64,000 bases of DNA, taken from the NCBI RefSeq assembly GCF_030403745.1, contig NZ_JAQMWP010000021.1, forward strand, positions 62,001-126,000, written 5' to 3'. The notes beneath the pieces are model-generated. The model did no database searches and was not told the origin of the DNA. It worked only from the letters and a program-made list of their open reading frames with translations. Both the position numbers and the translations under genes were made by a program. Shown here piece by piece: positions 42,225-51,013 of the stretch (within the stretch, counting starts at the first letter, position 1; each line of letters starts with the position of its first letter). Source of the DNA: Streptomyces sp. S.PB5 (GTDB lineage Bacteria; Actinomycetota; Actinomycetes; Streptomycetales; Streptomycetaceae).

Positions 42225-43163
42225 TCAGGCGGTCAGGGACTCCACGCGGCGCATCACCTCGCGGCAGAACGCGCCCACCCCGTTGGGGTCGTCGGTGAAC
42301 TGCGAGGGCTTGACGCAGAAGGTGGTGAATCCCTGGGTCATCTGCTCGGGGATGGCCTCGAGGGCCTGTGCAAGGTCGGCGCAGGAGTTGTCGTCGGGGA
42401 ACACGGCACGGGTGCTGCCGATCATCTCCAGGTCGGCGATGTCGCGGCCCGCGGCGGCCATCGTGGTCTTCAGCGTCTGCATCTGCTCGGGCGTCACCTT
42501 GCCCAGCGGGTTGAAGGCATGGCCGTACCGGACGATCCTGCGGACCATCGCGTCGTGCATGCCCGCGCCACCGAAGCACAGTCGAGGGCCGTCCGGGCGG
42601 TAGGCCTTGGGCTCGAAGTAGACGTCCTGGAAGGTGTAGTACTCGCTCTCGTGAGACACGGGGGAGGGGCCCCACAGCTTCGCCCAGATGTCCAGGTGCT
42701 CGTCGAGGAGCTTCCCGCGCCGGGAGAACGGGACGCCTAGTGCCGCGTACTCGTCGCGGCTCCAGCTGACGTTGGGCAGCACCATCAGACGGCCCTGGGA
42801 GAGAAGGTCGAGGGTGCCGAGCTCGCGGGCCAGGAGCAAGGGGTGGCGCAAGGGAGCGATGACCGCCGACGCGGCCAGGCGCACCCGATTGGTGACAGCG
42901 GCGATCGCGCTGAGCAGCATGAGCGAGTTGGGCCATGGAGTGTGGGGGTCCTGGTTGCCGGGCAGGGCGTAGTCGCGGGGGTTGCCCATCACGCCGCCTG
43001 CTCCGGCGTCGGGGCCGAGCACGATGTGTTCGCTGATCATGACGGAGTCGAATCCGGCGTCCTCGGCCTCGCGGGCCCAGCGGATCACGGTCGGCAGGTC
43101 CGCGCGACCTGCGGTCATGGTCCAGTTCTCGCTCAGGACGAGCTGCATGCGGGGAGTGGTCAT
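42225..43163 (-). CDS. LLM-class F420-dependent oxidoreductase
   Basis: This 312-residue luciferase-like barrel (MTTPRMQLVLSENWTMTAG) carries WAREAEDAGFDSVMISEHI, NRVRLAASAVIAPLRHPLLL and TLDLLSQGRLMVLPNVSWSR, all usual for the flavin/F420 LLM family, and ends in a MRRVESL helix. The neighbouring npdG gene argues for F420 over FMN. It may reduce or oxidise a P450 product, such as an alcohol, imine or unsaturated bond. The reaction cannot be told from sequence. Confidence 0.85.
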   Translation of the reverse strand: MTTPRMQLVLSENWTMTAGRADLPTVIRWAREAEDAGFDSVMISEHIVLGPDAGAGGVMGNPRDYALPGNQDPHTPWPNSLMLLSAIAAVTNRVRLAASAVIAPLRHPLLLARELGTLDLLSQGRLMVLPNVSWSRDEYAALGVPFSRRGKLLDEHLDIWAKLWGPSPVSHESEYYTFQDVYFEPKAYRPDGPRLCFGGAGMHDAMVRRIVRYGHAFNPLGKVTPEQMQTLKTTMAAAGRDIADLEMIGSTRAVFPDDNSCADLAQALEAIPEQMTQGFTTFCVKPSQFTDDPNGVGAFCREVMRRVESLTA

Positions 43164-43279
43164 CGTGGCGATCCTTCAGGCGAAGTGTGTGTGGGCAGAC
43201 CTGAGGCCCGGCCGCTCGATCGGGTCGGCGGCGCGCCGGCGGTCGCATCCGTCTGGACGGCTCGTCAGGCGGTCAGCGG

Positions 43280-44602
43280 TCAGGCGAGGGTGACCTCGAC
43301 GGGCAGCTTCTTGATGCCGTTGACGAAGTTGGACCGGACGCGGGGGATGTCACCGGCCAGGCGGATGGCGGCCAGGCGCGGGATAAGTTCCTCGAACATG
43401 ATGCGGATCTCGGTGCGGGCGAGGAGGTTGCCGAGGCAGAGGTGGGGACCGCCCTTGCCGAAGGTGACGTGGTCGTTGTCGCGTCGGGTGACGTCGAAGT
43501 CGTAGGGGTTGCCGAAGACCTCCTCGTCGCGGTTGCCGGATGCGAACCACATGACGACCTTGTCGCCCTCCCTGATCTCCTTGCCGCCGAGCTCGACATC
43601 CCGGGTCGCGGTGCGCCGGAAGTGGTACACCGGTGACGCCCAGCGCAGGAACTCCTCCACCGCCGTGGGGATGAGGGACGGGTCCTGCTGGAGGCGGGCC
43701 AGCTGCTCCGGGTGCTGGAGCAGGGCCAGCATCGAGTGAGTGATGGTGTGGCGGGTCGTCTCGTTGCCGGCGACGACCAGGAGCAGGAAGTAGTTGTCGA
43801 AGTCCTGCGCGGACAGCGGGACGCCGTCGCGGGGGGCTTCGTTGACGAGACGGGAGACGAGGTCGGTGCCGCCTGCGCCGCGCCGTTGCCGGGCCAGTTC
43901 CCGTCCGTATGCGAACACCTCCAGGGAGGCGGGGGAACGGAAGGGCAGGTCGCGGTACTTCTCGCTCTCCTCGCTGTGCAGGAGGACGTCGGCGTAGTCG
44001 GGATCAGTGTTGCCGATGATGCGGTTGCCCCAGTCGATGAGCTGCTGGTTGTCCTCCGGGGGCACGTCGAGGAGGCGGGCGAGGACGTTGATCGGGAAGT
44101 CGGCGGACACTTCCTTGACGAAGTCGAAGGTGCCTTTGGACAGGGCCGCGTCCAATGTGGTCGCGGTCAGGCCGCGCAGGAAGTCGGCGTAGCTGTTGAT
44201 GACGGAGGCGCCGAACTGGCGCTGGAGCAGCCTGCGCAGGGCGCGGTGGCGGACGCCGTCCAGTTCGAGGATGGAGGCGCGCTTCTTGATCTGGTCGTCG
44301 TCGACTTCTTCGAGGTTGACGAACTTCGTGGAGGTGAAGGTCTCCGGGTCGCGGTCGACGGTGGCGATGTCGGAGTGCCGGGTCACCGCCCAGAAGCCGG
44401 AGTTGGGCGCCTCCTCGGGCGTCCAGTGGACCGGGTCCTCGTGGCGCAGGGTGTGGAACATGCGCCAGGGTTTGGCCGGGTCGGTGAAGTTGTCGAGGTC
44501 GGCGAGGTTCACCTCGTCCAGCGGGAGGGGCTCGGCGAGGCGCTCGCGCAGCTCGGCAGCGGTGGTGGGGGTGGGGGCGGCGGGCACGGCGGGGCTGGTC
44601 AT
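43280..44602 (-). CDS. Cytochrome P450 of the amine/aromatic cluster
   Basis: This 440-residue P450 has heme loop FGKGGPHLCLGNLLAR (Cys389), I-helix VVAGNETTRH and K-helix EEFLRWASPVYHFRRTATRD. The ATG at 44602 has a GGAG site 10-12 bases upstream. It lies 35 bp after the ligase gene in the leftward operon, while its likely ferredoxin and reductase are in the divergent operon, both under the same kind of operator. It could hydroxylate or N-dealkylate the substrate; secondary-amine P450s of mycobacteria (morpholine/piperidine systems) are also reported next to glutamine-synthetase-like genes. Confidence 0.92.
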   Translation of the reverse strand: MTSPAVPAAPTPTTAAELRERLAEPLPLDEVNLADLDNFTDPAKPWRMFHTLRHEDPVHWTPEEAPNSGFWAVTRHSDIATVDRDPETFTSTKFVNLEEVDDDQIKKRASILELDGVRHRALRRLLQRQFGASVINSYADFLRGLTATTLDAALSKGTFDFVKEVSADFPINVLARLLDVPPEDNQQLIDWGNRIIGNTDPDYADVLLHSEESEKYRDLPFRSPASLEVFAYGRELARQRRGAGGTDLVSRLVNEAPRDGVPLSAQDFDNYFLLLVVAGNETTRHTITHSMLALLQHPEQLARLQQDPSLIPTAVEEFLRWASPVYHFRRTATRDVELGGKEIREGDKVVMWFASGNRDEEVFGNPYDFDVTRRDNDHVTFGKGGPHLCLGNLLARTEIRIMFEELIPRLAAIRLAGDIPRVRSNFVNGIKKLPVEVTLA

Positions 44603-44637
44603 AGTGGTGGATCTCCTGGTCGAGGGCTTCGCAGGGC

Positions 44638-45993
44638 TCACAGGTGGTAGGCGTACTCGGTGAACTCCCAGTCGGTGACATGCCGTGCGAAGCGTTCGAT
44701 CTCGTCCCGTTTGTAGGTGAGGAACGAGGTGGTGAAGCCCTTGCCGAGCAGGTCGGTCAGGGCGGTGTCCGCTTCCAGGGCGTCCAGTGCGGCCGCGAGG
44801 CTCGTCGGCAGAACGGCGGAGCGGGCGGTGTCGTAGCCGTAGCCCTCCAGCGGGGCGGGCGGCTCCTCGCCGGCCCGGATGCCGAGCAGGGCGGCGGCGA
44901 TGGTGCCGGCGATCAGCAGGTACGGATTGGCGCTGGCGTCCCCGAGCCGCAGTTCGAGGCGGGCGCCCGAGCCGCGCTCGGGTGGGATGCGGACCATGGC
45001 GCTGCGGTTGTCGAGCCCCCAGTCGATCAGCCAGGGCGCGAGGGTGTCCGGGCCGAAGCGCTTGTAGGAGTTGACCGTCGGGTTGGCCAGGGCGGCCAGG
45101 GCGGGGGCATGGGTGAGGATGCCGGCGAGGGCGTGCCGGGCGGTTGCCGAGAGGCCGTGGTCGCCGGACGGGTCGTCGAAGGCGTTGCCGCCCTCGGCGT
45201 CCTCGCAGGAGAAGTGCAGGTGGAAGCCGGAGCCGCCGGCGTCCGCGAAGGGCTTGGCCATGAAGGTGGCGAGGTTGCCCTCGGCGCGGGCCAGTTCCTT
45301 GACGGCGGCCTTGAAACGGAAGGCGCGGTCGGCCGCGTCCAGAGCGGCGGAGTGGGTCAGGTTGATCTCGTACTGGCCACCGTCGAACTCGTGGTTGCCG
45401 GTGACCACTCCGAGCCCCAGGTCCCGCAGCGAGCGCAGGGTGCGCAGCAGGTGGTTGCCGGGGTCGGCGCGCAGCCCGGCGGTGTAGACGGCGCCGGTGG
45501 TCTCCGGGGCGCGCCGCCAGCCTGTGGAGGTGCCGGGGGCGGGCTCCAGCAGGAAGTACTCCAGCTCGGGTCCGACGACCGGGCACAGCCCTTGGTCCTG
45601 ACATCGGGTCAGGACGGCGCGCAGCAGGTCGCGCGGTGACTCGGCAGCCGGCTGCCCTGTGGCGGGCTCGGTGACCTCGCCGAGGCACGTGGCGACTCCC
45701 GGCTCCCAGGGCAGCGTCGACAGTGTGTCGAGGTCCGGCCGTACGGCGATGTCGGGCAGCCCCGCGTCCAGGCCGCCCGCGACCGGCACGACGTCGCCCT
45801 GCGGGGTGGTGTGGTAGACGGCCTTGCAGAAGGCAAGGCCGTGTGCGGCGGCCGCGGGCAGGTGGTCGAGCAGGACGTCGCGGGCGCGATCGGTGCCGAT
45901 GAGGTCGGGATAGACGACCCGGACCACGTCGATGCCTTCGGCGGCGAGCCGTTCCATGTGCCGGCGGACGTCTGGGGTGTCGGAAGTGCTCAC
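44638..45993 (-). CDS. Glutamine-synthetase-like gamma-glutamyl-amine ligase (PuuA/GlnA4 type)
   Basis: This 451-residue enzyme is predicted to make a gamma-glutamyl amide from glutamate, ATP and an amine. It begins at GTG 45993, with AAGGAG 6 bases upstream. It has the GS beta-grasp N domain, VVGPELEYFLL, GNHEFDGGQYEINLTHS, the catalytic KPFADAGGSGFHLHFS with HxH, NPTVNSYKRF and the ARLELRLGDASANPYLLIAG end. The C-terminal adenylylation tyrosine loop of ammonia-assimilating GS is not apparent, which agrees with a catabolic ligase such as E. coli PuuA or Streptomyces GlnA3/GlnA4. Its promoter carries the shared operator. The true amine is unknown. Confidence 0.9.
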   Translation of the reverse strand: MSTSDTPDVRRHMERLAAEGIDVVRVVYPDLIGTDRARDVLLDHLPAAAAHGLAFCKAVYHTTPQGDVVPVAGGLDAGLPDIAVRPDLDTLSTLPWEPGVATCLGEVTEPATGQPAAESPRDLLRAVLTRCQDQGLCPVVGPELEYFLLEPAPGTSTGWRRAPETTGAVYTAGLRADPGNHLLRTLRSLRDLGLGVVTGNHEFDGGQYEINLTHSAALDAADRAFRFKAAVKELARAEGNLATFMAKPFADAGGSGFHLHFSCEDAEGGNAFDDPSGDHGLSATARHALAGILTHAPALAALANPTVNSYKRFGPDTLAPWLIDWGLDNRSAMVRIPPERGSGARLELRLGDASANPYLLIAGTIAAALLGIRAGEEPPAPLEGYGYDTARSAVLPTSLAAALDALEADTALTDLLGKGFTTSFLTYKRDEIERFARHVTDWEFTEYAYHL

Positions 45994-46113
45994 CGGGATC
46001 TCCTTGGGCCGAAGGGTGGGGACATCCCGCTCCCGTGCACTGCGGCCCCGGGGGGGGCGGGGGCGAAGGACGGGAGCCGGGGTGCGGAGGGGAGAGCTGC
46101 CCCCGGGGTAGTC

Positions 46114-46155
46114 GTTTGGGGTCGAACGATATGGACGGCCGTTGTCGTTCCGCAA
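46114..46155 (-). promoter_or_regulatory. Ligase operon promoter with shared MarR-type operator
   Basis: Read leftward: TTGCGG (46155-46150), 18 bases, TATCGT (46131-46126), then the operator GTTCGACCCCAAAC (46127-46114) overlapping the last two bases of the -10. The start codon is 121 bp further on. The geometry matches the four other copies. Confidence 0.8.
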
Positions 46156-46192
46156 GGGGGTGGTCGTAAAAAATTATCCACTCGGACAGGTA

Positions 46193-46235
46193 TTGACCCC
46201 GGATGAGGCCGCTCCTATCTTGTTTGGAGCCAAAC
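46193..46235 (+). promoter_or_regulatory. Ferredoxin operon promoter with shared MarR-type operator
   Basis: TTGACC (46193-46198), 17 bases, TATCTT (46216-46221), and immediately after it GTTTGGAGCCAAAC (46222-46235), whose arms pair perfectly (GTTTGG/CCAAAC). A bound protein would cover the start of transcription. The 356-bp interval 45994-46349 contains this and the divergent ligase promoter and no gene. Confidence 0.85.
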
Positions 46236-46349
46236 GAGTAAGGGGTGCGGATCCCGTAACCCTTTGGCCGGGGCCCGGCCCGACAGTGGTCGGGCCCCTC
46301 TCCTTCTCCCTTCCCCTGCTCCGACCCCACGCCTTCGGGAGGACCGGCC

Positions 46350-46538
46350 ATGAAGGTCGTCGTCGACATGAACAAGTGCCAGGACCACGGCCAGTGCGTC
46401 TTCGCCGCCCCCGATGTCTTCTCGATGGACGGCGACGGGCACCTGGTGTACATCTCCGACCCGGACGACACGCTGCGCGACGAGGTAGAGGAAGCCGCGG
46501 ACGTGTGTCCGCTGCAGGCGATCCGGATCGAGGGCTGA
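46350..46538 (+). CDS. [3Fe-4S] ferredoxin
   Basis: This 62-residue ferredoxin has the CQDHGQC and CPLQAI motifs and thus the CxxHxxC...CP pattern of P450-partner ferredoxins. It is first gene of the rightward operon, 114 bp from the operator, with its reductase 5 bp behind. It probably feeds the divergently encoded P450. Confidence 0.92.
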   Translation: MKVVVDMNKCQDHGQCVFAAPDVFSMDGDGHLVYISDPDDTLRDEVEEAADVCPLQAIRIEG

Positions 46539-46543
46539 GCCCC

Positions 46544-47752
46544 GTGAGCGGGCGCATCCTCGTTGCGGGCGCTTCGATGGGCGGCCTGCGAGCCGCCGAG
46601 CAACTGCGCGCGGCGGGCTGGACCGGCGCGATCGCGGTCGTCGGTGACGAGCCGCACATGCCGTACAACCGGCCTCCGCTGTCCAAGGAGGTCCTGGCCG
46701 GCAAAGCCCCGTTCGAGTCACTGGCCTTCACGCCGAAGGCAGCCGCAGCCGACGTCGAGTGGCGCCTCGGGACGAAGGCCGTCGCGGCCCGGCTCGACGA
46801 GCGGACGGTCGAACTCGACGACGGCTCGTCGCTGTCGTACGACGGCCTGGTGGCCGCCACCGGCATGCGGCCCCGGCGCCTGAGCTGCCCCGGCCCGCTC
46901 ACCGGCCGCCACACGGTCCGGACGCTGGCCGACGCCCAGGGCCTGCGGGACGAACTGACCCGGCCCGGTGCGCGCGTGGTCGTCGTCGGTGCCGGGTTCA
47001 TCGGCTGCGAGGTGGCCGCCACCGCCGTAGGACTCGGCGTGCGCGAGGTCACCGTCGTCGATCCGCTGCCGCTGCCCATGGTGGGCCCGCTGGGTGACCT
47101 GCTGGGGCGTGCGCTGCTCAAGCGGCACGAGGAGCGCGGGGTCCGCTTCGCGCTCGGCACGGGAGTCGCCGGGTTCGAGGGCGGGGACCGTGTCACCGGT
47201 GTCGTCCTCGACGACGGCACGGTCCTTCCGGCCGATGTGGTCGTGGAGTCGGTCGGTTCGATCGCCAACGTCGAGTGGCTCGACGGCAACGGCCTCGACC
47301 TGTCCGACGGTGTGCTCACCGACGCGCAGCTGCGGGCCGGCGGACGACCGGAGGTCGTCGCGGTCGGCGATGTCGCCCGCTTCCCCAACGCCCGTTACGA
47401 CGGCGTACCCCGCCGCGTCGAACACTGGTCCATCCCCACCGACACCGCCAAGCACGCGGCGAAGGTGCTCGTCGCCCATCTCGCCCGCGCGGGCGCCGAG
47501 TTGGCGCCCTTCGCGCCGCTGCCCACCTTCTGGAGCGACCAGCACGACTTCCGGCTGCAGTCCTTCGGCTCGCCCGTGCTCGGCAAGGACGACGTGCGCA
47601 TCCTGGACGGCGACCCGGAGGGTGACGTCCTGGTCGGCTACCACACCGGCGGTCGACTGGTCGGCGTCGTGGCCCTGGGCGGCCAGGCCGCCGCCCTGAG
47701 CGCCGCCCGCTACCGCTCCCAGCTGATCAAGCAGCCCGCCCTCACAGCGTGA
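46544..47752 (+). CDS. NAD(P)H ferredoxin reductase
   Basis: This 402-residue FAD enzyme starts at GTG 46544. Motifs: ILVAGASMGGLRAAEQLRAA (FAD), MPYNRPPLSKEVLAGKAPFE, VVVVGAGFIGCEVAATAVGL (NAD(P)), and EVVAVGDVARFPNARYDGVP (FAD). The C-terminal domain FWSDQHDFRLQSFG is typical of the Rhodococcus/Streptomyces reductases. With the ferredoxin it completes a second P450 electron chain in the window. Confidence 0.92.
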   Translation: MSGRILVAGASMGGLRAAEQLRAAGWTGAIAVVGDEPHMPYNRPPLSKEVLAGKAPFESLAFTPKAAAADVEWRLGTKAVAARLDERTVELDDGSSLSYDGLVAATGMRPRRLSCPGPLTGRHTVRTLADAQGLRDELTRPGARVVVVGAGFIGCEVAATAVGLGVREVTVVDPLPLPMVGPLGDLLGRALLKRHEERGVRFALGTGVAGFEGGDRVTGVVLDDGTVLPADVVVESVGSIANVEWLDGNGLDLSDGVLTDAQLRAGGRPEVVAVGDVARFPNARYDGVPRRVEHWSIPTDTAKHAAKVLVAHLARAGAELAPFAPLPTFWSDQHDFRLQSFGSPVLGKDDVRILDGDPEGDVLVGYHTGGRLVGVVALGGQAAALSAARYRSQLIKQPALTA

Positions 47753-47774
47753 CGAAGCGTTAGGAACCCCCGCC

Positions 47775-48581
47775 ATGCCCCCTGTCCGTGGTTACTTCCA
47801 CCCCAAGACGGCGAGCGGCGCCTCGTCGCTCATCCCCTCCCCGCCGTGGCGCTACTCCGGAGACCTGCTCACCGTCGAGTACCGCACCGACCCCGACCGC
47901 GTGCGCGAACTGCTCCCGGAGCCGCTGGAGTTGGCGGACGAGGACCCCGGCGCGGTCGCGCTCATCTGGGCCGACTGGCAGTCCTGCTCCGCCTCGGGCG
48001 AAGAACTGCTCGACCCCGTACTGGCCCAGTACAAGGAGGCGTTCGCGGTCGTCCGCTGCAAGTACCGGGGACAGACCTACACCCGCTGCGTGTACATCTG
48101 GGTCGACAAGGACTTCGCGATCGCCCGTGGACTGCACCAGGGTTATCCGAAGAAGCTCGGCTCGATCCACCAGACCCGCCCGCACCCGTACGGCCCCGCC
48201 CCGCGCATCGAGGCGGGTGCCCGGTTCGGGGCGACCCTGGCCGCCGCGGACCGGCGCCTCGCCCAGACCGTGGTCACCCTGCGCGAGCCGTCCCGGACCA
48301 ACGGCTTCGTCAACGGCCACCCCATGGCCCACCACCGCTGGCTGCCGTCGATCGAGAAGGGCAAGGGCCTGGCGCTGGACGAGCTGATCGAGTCCGGCGC
48401 GGCCTCCTTCGAGGGCGGACAACCCTGGCGCGGCGACGCCGAGCTGGAGTTGTTCGAGGCGCCCACGGAGGAACTGGCCCGTCTGGAGATCCGCGAACCG
48501 ATCGCCGCCTACTACCGCCAGGTCGGTGTCGTCTGGGACGGCGGCCGGCTGCTTGAGTCCGGCACCTCGGGCGCCGAGTAA
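47775..48581 (+). CDS. Acetoacetate-decarboxylase-fold protein
   Basis: This 268-residue protein is of the acetoacetate decarboxylase (ADC) family. HQGYPKKLGSIHQTRPHPYG contains the family Lys-Lys pair of the Schiff-base active site. Relatives include decarboxylases and aldolase/cyclase-type enzymes. In this operon (between ferredoxin reductase and an HpaE-like dehydrogenase) it may decarboxylate or hydrate a ring-cleavage intermediate, taking a step for which no usual Hpa enzyme is present. The function is inferred only from fold and place. Confidence 0.8.
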   Translation: MPPVRGYFHPKTASGASSLIPSPPWRYSGDLLTVEYRTDPDRVRELLPEPLELADEDPGAVALIWADWQSCSASGEELLDPVLAQYKEAFAVVRCKYRGQTYTRCVYIWVDKDFAIARGLHQGYPKKLGSIHQTRPHPYGPAPRIEAGARFGATLAAADRRLAQTVVTLREPSRTNGFVNGHPMAHHRWLPSIEKGKGLALDELIESGAASFEGGQPWRGDAELELFEAPTEELARLEIREPIAAYYRQVGVVWDGGRLLESGTSGAE

Positions 48582-48612
48582 CCGTAGCCACCACAGGACT
48601 TGGAGACCGGAC

Positions 48613-50076
48613 ATGACCGCACACACCATCACGGTGGCCGGGGTCGCCGTCGACACCCGGCACTGGATCGGCGGCGAGCGCGTCGCCTCCACCGAAACCT
48701 TCACCAATGCCTCGCCGATCGACTCAAGCGTCCTCGGAGAGATCTCCCGGGGCACCGCGACGGAGGCGGCGGCGGCCGTGGCCGCCGCCCGCGACGCCTT
48801 CCCCGCCTGGGCCGCCACAGCCCGCGCCGAACGCGCCCGCATCCTGAGCGCCATCGCCGACGGTGTCGAGAAGCGGATCGAGGAACTCGCGATCGTCGAG
48901 ACCATGGACAACGGGGCCCTGCTGCGCTCACACCGCCGTGGCGTGATGCCTCGGGTGGCGCACAACTTCCGCTTCTTCGCGGACTGGTTGCTGAAGCTGG
49001 ATCACGAGGACTTCGAGACGCGCGGCCACACCAACCACGTCAGCTGGGATCCGGCAGGACCCTGTGTGCTGATCACGCCGTGGAATGCCCCGCTGATGCT
49101 GGCCACGTGGAAGGTCGCCCCGGCGCTCGCCGCCGGCGACACGGTGGTGCTGAAGCCCGCCGAGTGGTCGCCGCTGACGGCCTCGCTGCTGGCCGACATC
49201 GCCGCCGAGGCCGGGCTGCCGGCCGGGGTGCTGAACGTCGTGCAGGGGTACGGGTCCGAGATCGGGGACGCGCTCACCTCGCATCCGGACGTACGCCGGA
49301 TCAGCTTTACCGGCTCGGTGCCCACAGCTCGCCGTATCGCCGCGTCGGCCGCCGAGAACCTGACGCCGCTCAGCCTCGAACTCGGCGGCAAGTCGCCCCT
49401 GTTGGTGTTCGCCGACGCTGACCTGGACCTTGCCGTCGATCTGGCCGTGGAGCAGTACGACAACGCCGGGCAGGTCTGTCTCGCCGCCACCCGGCTCCTT
49501 GTCGAGGAGTCGATCGCCGAGGAGTTCACACGACGCTTTGCCGAAAAGGCGACCGCTCTCGTGCAGGGTGACCCCCGCGACGAGACCACCGACATCGGGC
49601 CCAACATCCATCCCCGCCAGCTGGAGAAGATCGACGGGTTCGTGCAGCGGGCACTGGCGGCCGGAGCCCGCGCGATCATGGGCGGGCACCCCAACCAGGG
49701 CCAGTACTACGCGCCGACCCTGCTCACGTATGTCGCCCAGGACTCGGAGATCGTGCAGGAGGAGGTCTTCGGGCCCGTCCTCACCCTCCAGACCTTCACC
49801 AGTGAGGAAGAAGCGGTCCGGCTCGCCAACGACACCCGGTTCGGGCTCGCCGCAACCGTCGCCACCGGGGACCGGGAGCGTGCCGAGCGGGTCACCGCGG
49901 GGCTGGTGGCCGGCACGGTCTGGGTCAACTGCTTCTTCGTACGGGACCTCCAGGCGCCCTTCGGCGGCTCCCGTCAGTCCGGTGTCGGCCGCGAGGGCGG
50001 CACCTGGAGCTTCGACTTCTACTGCGACCTGAAGAACACGGTCACCGCGCCGAACGGATGGAACAACCATGGGTGA
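48613..50076 (+). CDS. hpaE: Aldehyde dehydrogenase, HpaE-like (carboxymethyl-hydroxymuconate semialdehyde)
   Basis: This 487-residue NAD-dependent dehydrogenase has the usual LITPWNAPLMLATWKVAPAL cofactor region, LELGGKSPLLVFADADLDLA with the general-base Glu, and the nucleophile Cys in QYDNAGQVCLAATRLLVEE. The ending APFGGSRQSGVGREGGTWSF resembles 5-carboxymethyl-2-hydroxymuconate semialdehyde dehydrogenases. Its stop overlaps the start of the HpaD-like dioxygenase by 8 bases, which supports a role in oxidising the ring-cleavage aldehyde. Another muconic semialdehyde could be the substrate. Confidence 0.85.
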   Translation: MTAHTITVAGVAVDTRHWIGGERVASTETFTNASPIDSSVLGEISRGTATEAAAAVAAARDAFPAWAATARAERARILSAIADGVEKRIEELAIVETMDNGALLRSHRRGVMPRVAHNFRFFADWLLKLDHEDFETRGHTNHVSWDPAGPCVLITPWNAPLMLATWKVAPALAAGDTVVLKPAEWSPLTASLLADIAAEAGLPAGVLNVVQGYGSEIGDALTSHPDVRRISFTGSVPTARRIAASAAENLTPLSLELGGKSPLLVFADADLDLAVDLAVEQYDNAGQVCLAATRLLVEESIAEEFTRRFAEKATALVQGDPRDETTDIGPNIHPRQLEKIDGFVQRALAAGARAIMGGHPNQGQYYAPTLLTYVAQDSEIVQEEVFGPVLTLQTFTSEEEAVRLANDTRFGLAATVATGDRERAERVTAGLVAGTVWVNCFFVRDLQAPFGGSRQSGVGREGGTWSFDFYCDLKNTVTAPNGWNNHG

Positions 50077-50995
50077 GATCGTCGGGGCGGGCCTGCTCGC
50101 CCATGTCCCCACCATCGTGCTGCCGGAGGAGGACCGGCTGGAGCTGAACGAGGGTAAGGAGATCACCCTCGTCACCGGCCTGAAGCAGCTCCGTGAGGAC
50201 GTCTTCGAGCGGGACGACTACGACACCGTCGTGGTCCTCGACTCGCACTGGGCGACCACGGTCGAGTTCGTGGTCACCGCGCAAGCGCGGCGGGCGGGGC
50301 TGTTCACCTCCGAGGAGCTGCCGCGCGGCATGTGCCGGATGCCGTACGACTTTCCCGGTGACCCCGAACTCGCGTACAACGTCGAGAAGTTCGCCGAGCG
50401 GCACGGCACCTGGATCACCGCGATCGAGGACGAGTTCCTGCCGATCTACTACGCCACCATCAACCTGTGGAAGTTCCTCGGAGAGGGACTGCCGGACAAG
50501 CGGTGGGTGACCATCGGGGTCTGCCAGACCGGCGACATGGAGGACCATCTGCGGCTCGGCCGGGCACTCGCCGACGGTATCGCCGCCACGCCCGGCCGCC
50601 GTGTGCTGCTGATCGCCTCCGGAGCTCTCTCGCACACGTTCTGGCCGCTGCGCGAGCTTCGCGACCACGAGGCCAGCGACCCGGTGCACATCCGCACCCC
50701 CGAGGCGCGGGAGGCCGACCACGAGCGCATCGACTGGTTCAAGGAGGGCCGTCACGACAAGGTCCTCGACACCATGGACGAGTTCTGGAAGTACAAGCCC
50801 GAGGCCAGGTTCTTCCACTACCTGATGATGGCCGGCGCCCTCGGTGAGCAGGCGTGCGTGGCGAAGGCCCGCCAGTACGGCGAGTACGAGAACTCCATCG
50901 GCACCGGTCAGGTCCATCTGTGGTTCGACCGCCCGGCCGACGGCTGGGCCGGTACCGGTCTGCCCACCCCGCGCACCCCTCACAGCCGTACCTAG
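50069..50995 (+). CDS. hpaD: LigB-type extradiol dioxygenase, HpaD-like
   Basis: This 308-residue non-heme iron enzyme opens a catechol ring next to the hydroxyls. The LigB-family iron site is suggested by MGEIVGAGLLAHVPTIVLPE (His12) and VVVLDSHWATTVEFVV, with Glu in the second half (AIEDEFLPIYYATINLWKF). SGALSHTFW near residue 190 holds the catalytic His. Similarity to E. coli-type 3,4-dihydroxyphenylacetate 2,3-dioxygenase is the best family fit. The start lies inside the upstream dehydrogenase, so translation is coupled. The product would be the semialdehyde used by that enzyme. Confidence 0.87.
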   Translation: MGEIVGAGLLAHVPTIVLPEEDRLELNEGKEITLVTGLKQLREDVFERDDYDTVVVLDSHWATTVEFVVTAQARRAGLFTSEELPRGMCRMPYDFPGDPELAYNVEKFAERHGTWITAIEDEFLPIYYATINLWKFLGEGLPDKRWVTIGVCQTGDMEDHLRLGRALADGIAATPGRRVLLIASGALSHTFWPLRELRDHEASDPVHIRTPEAREADHERIDWFKEGRHDKVLDTMDEFWKYKPEARFFHYLMMAGALGEQACVAKARQYGEYENSIGTGQVHLWFDRPADGWAGTGLPTPRTPHSRT

Positions 50996-51013
50996 TCGAT
51001 TCCAGGAGTCCTC

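Noticed and set aside
46174..47388. A 404-codon leftward frame opposite the second ferredoxin and reductase
   Set aside because: It is antisense to motif-complete genes and begins inside the reductase coding sequence.
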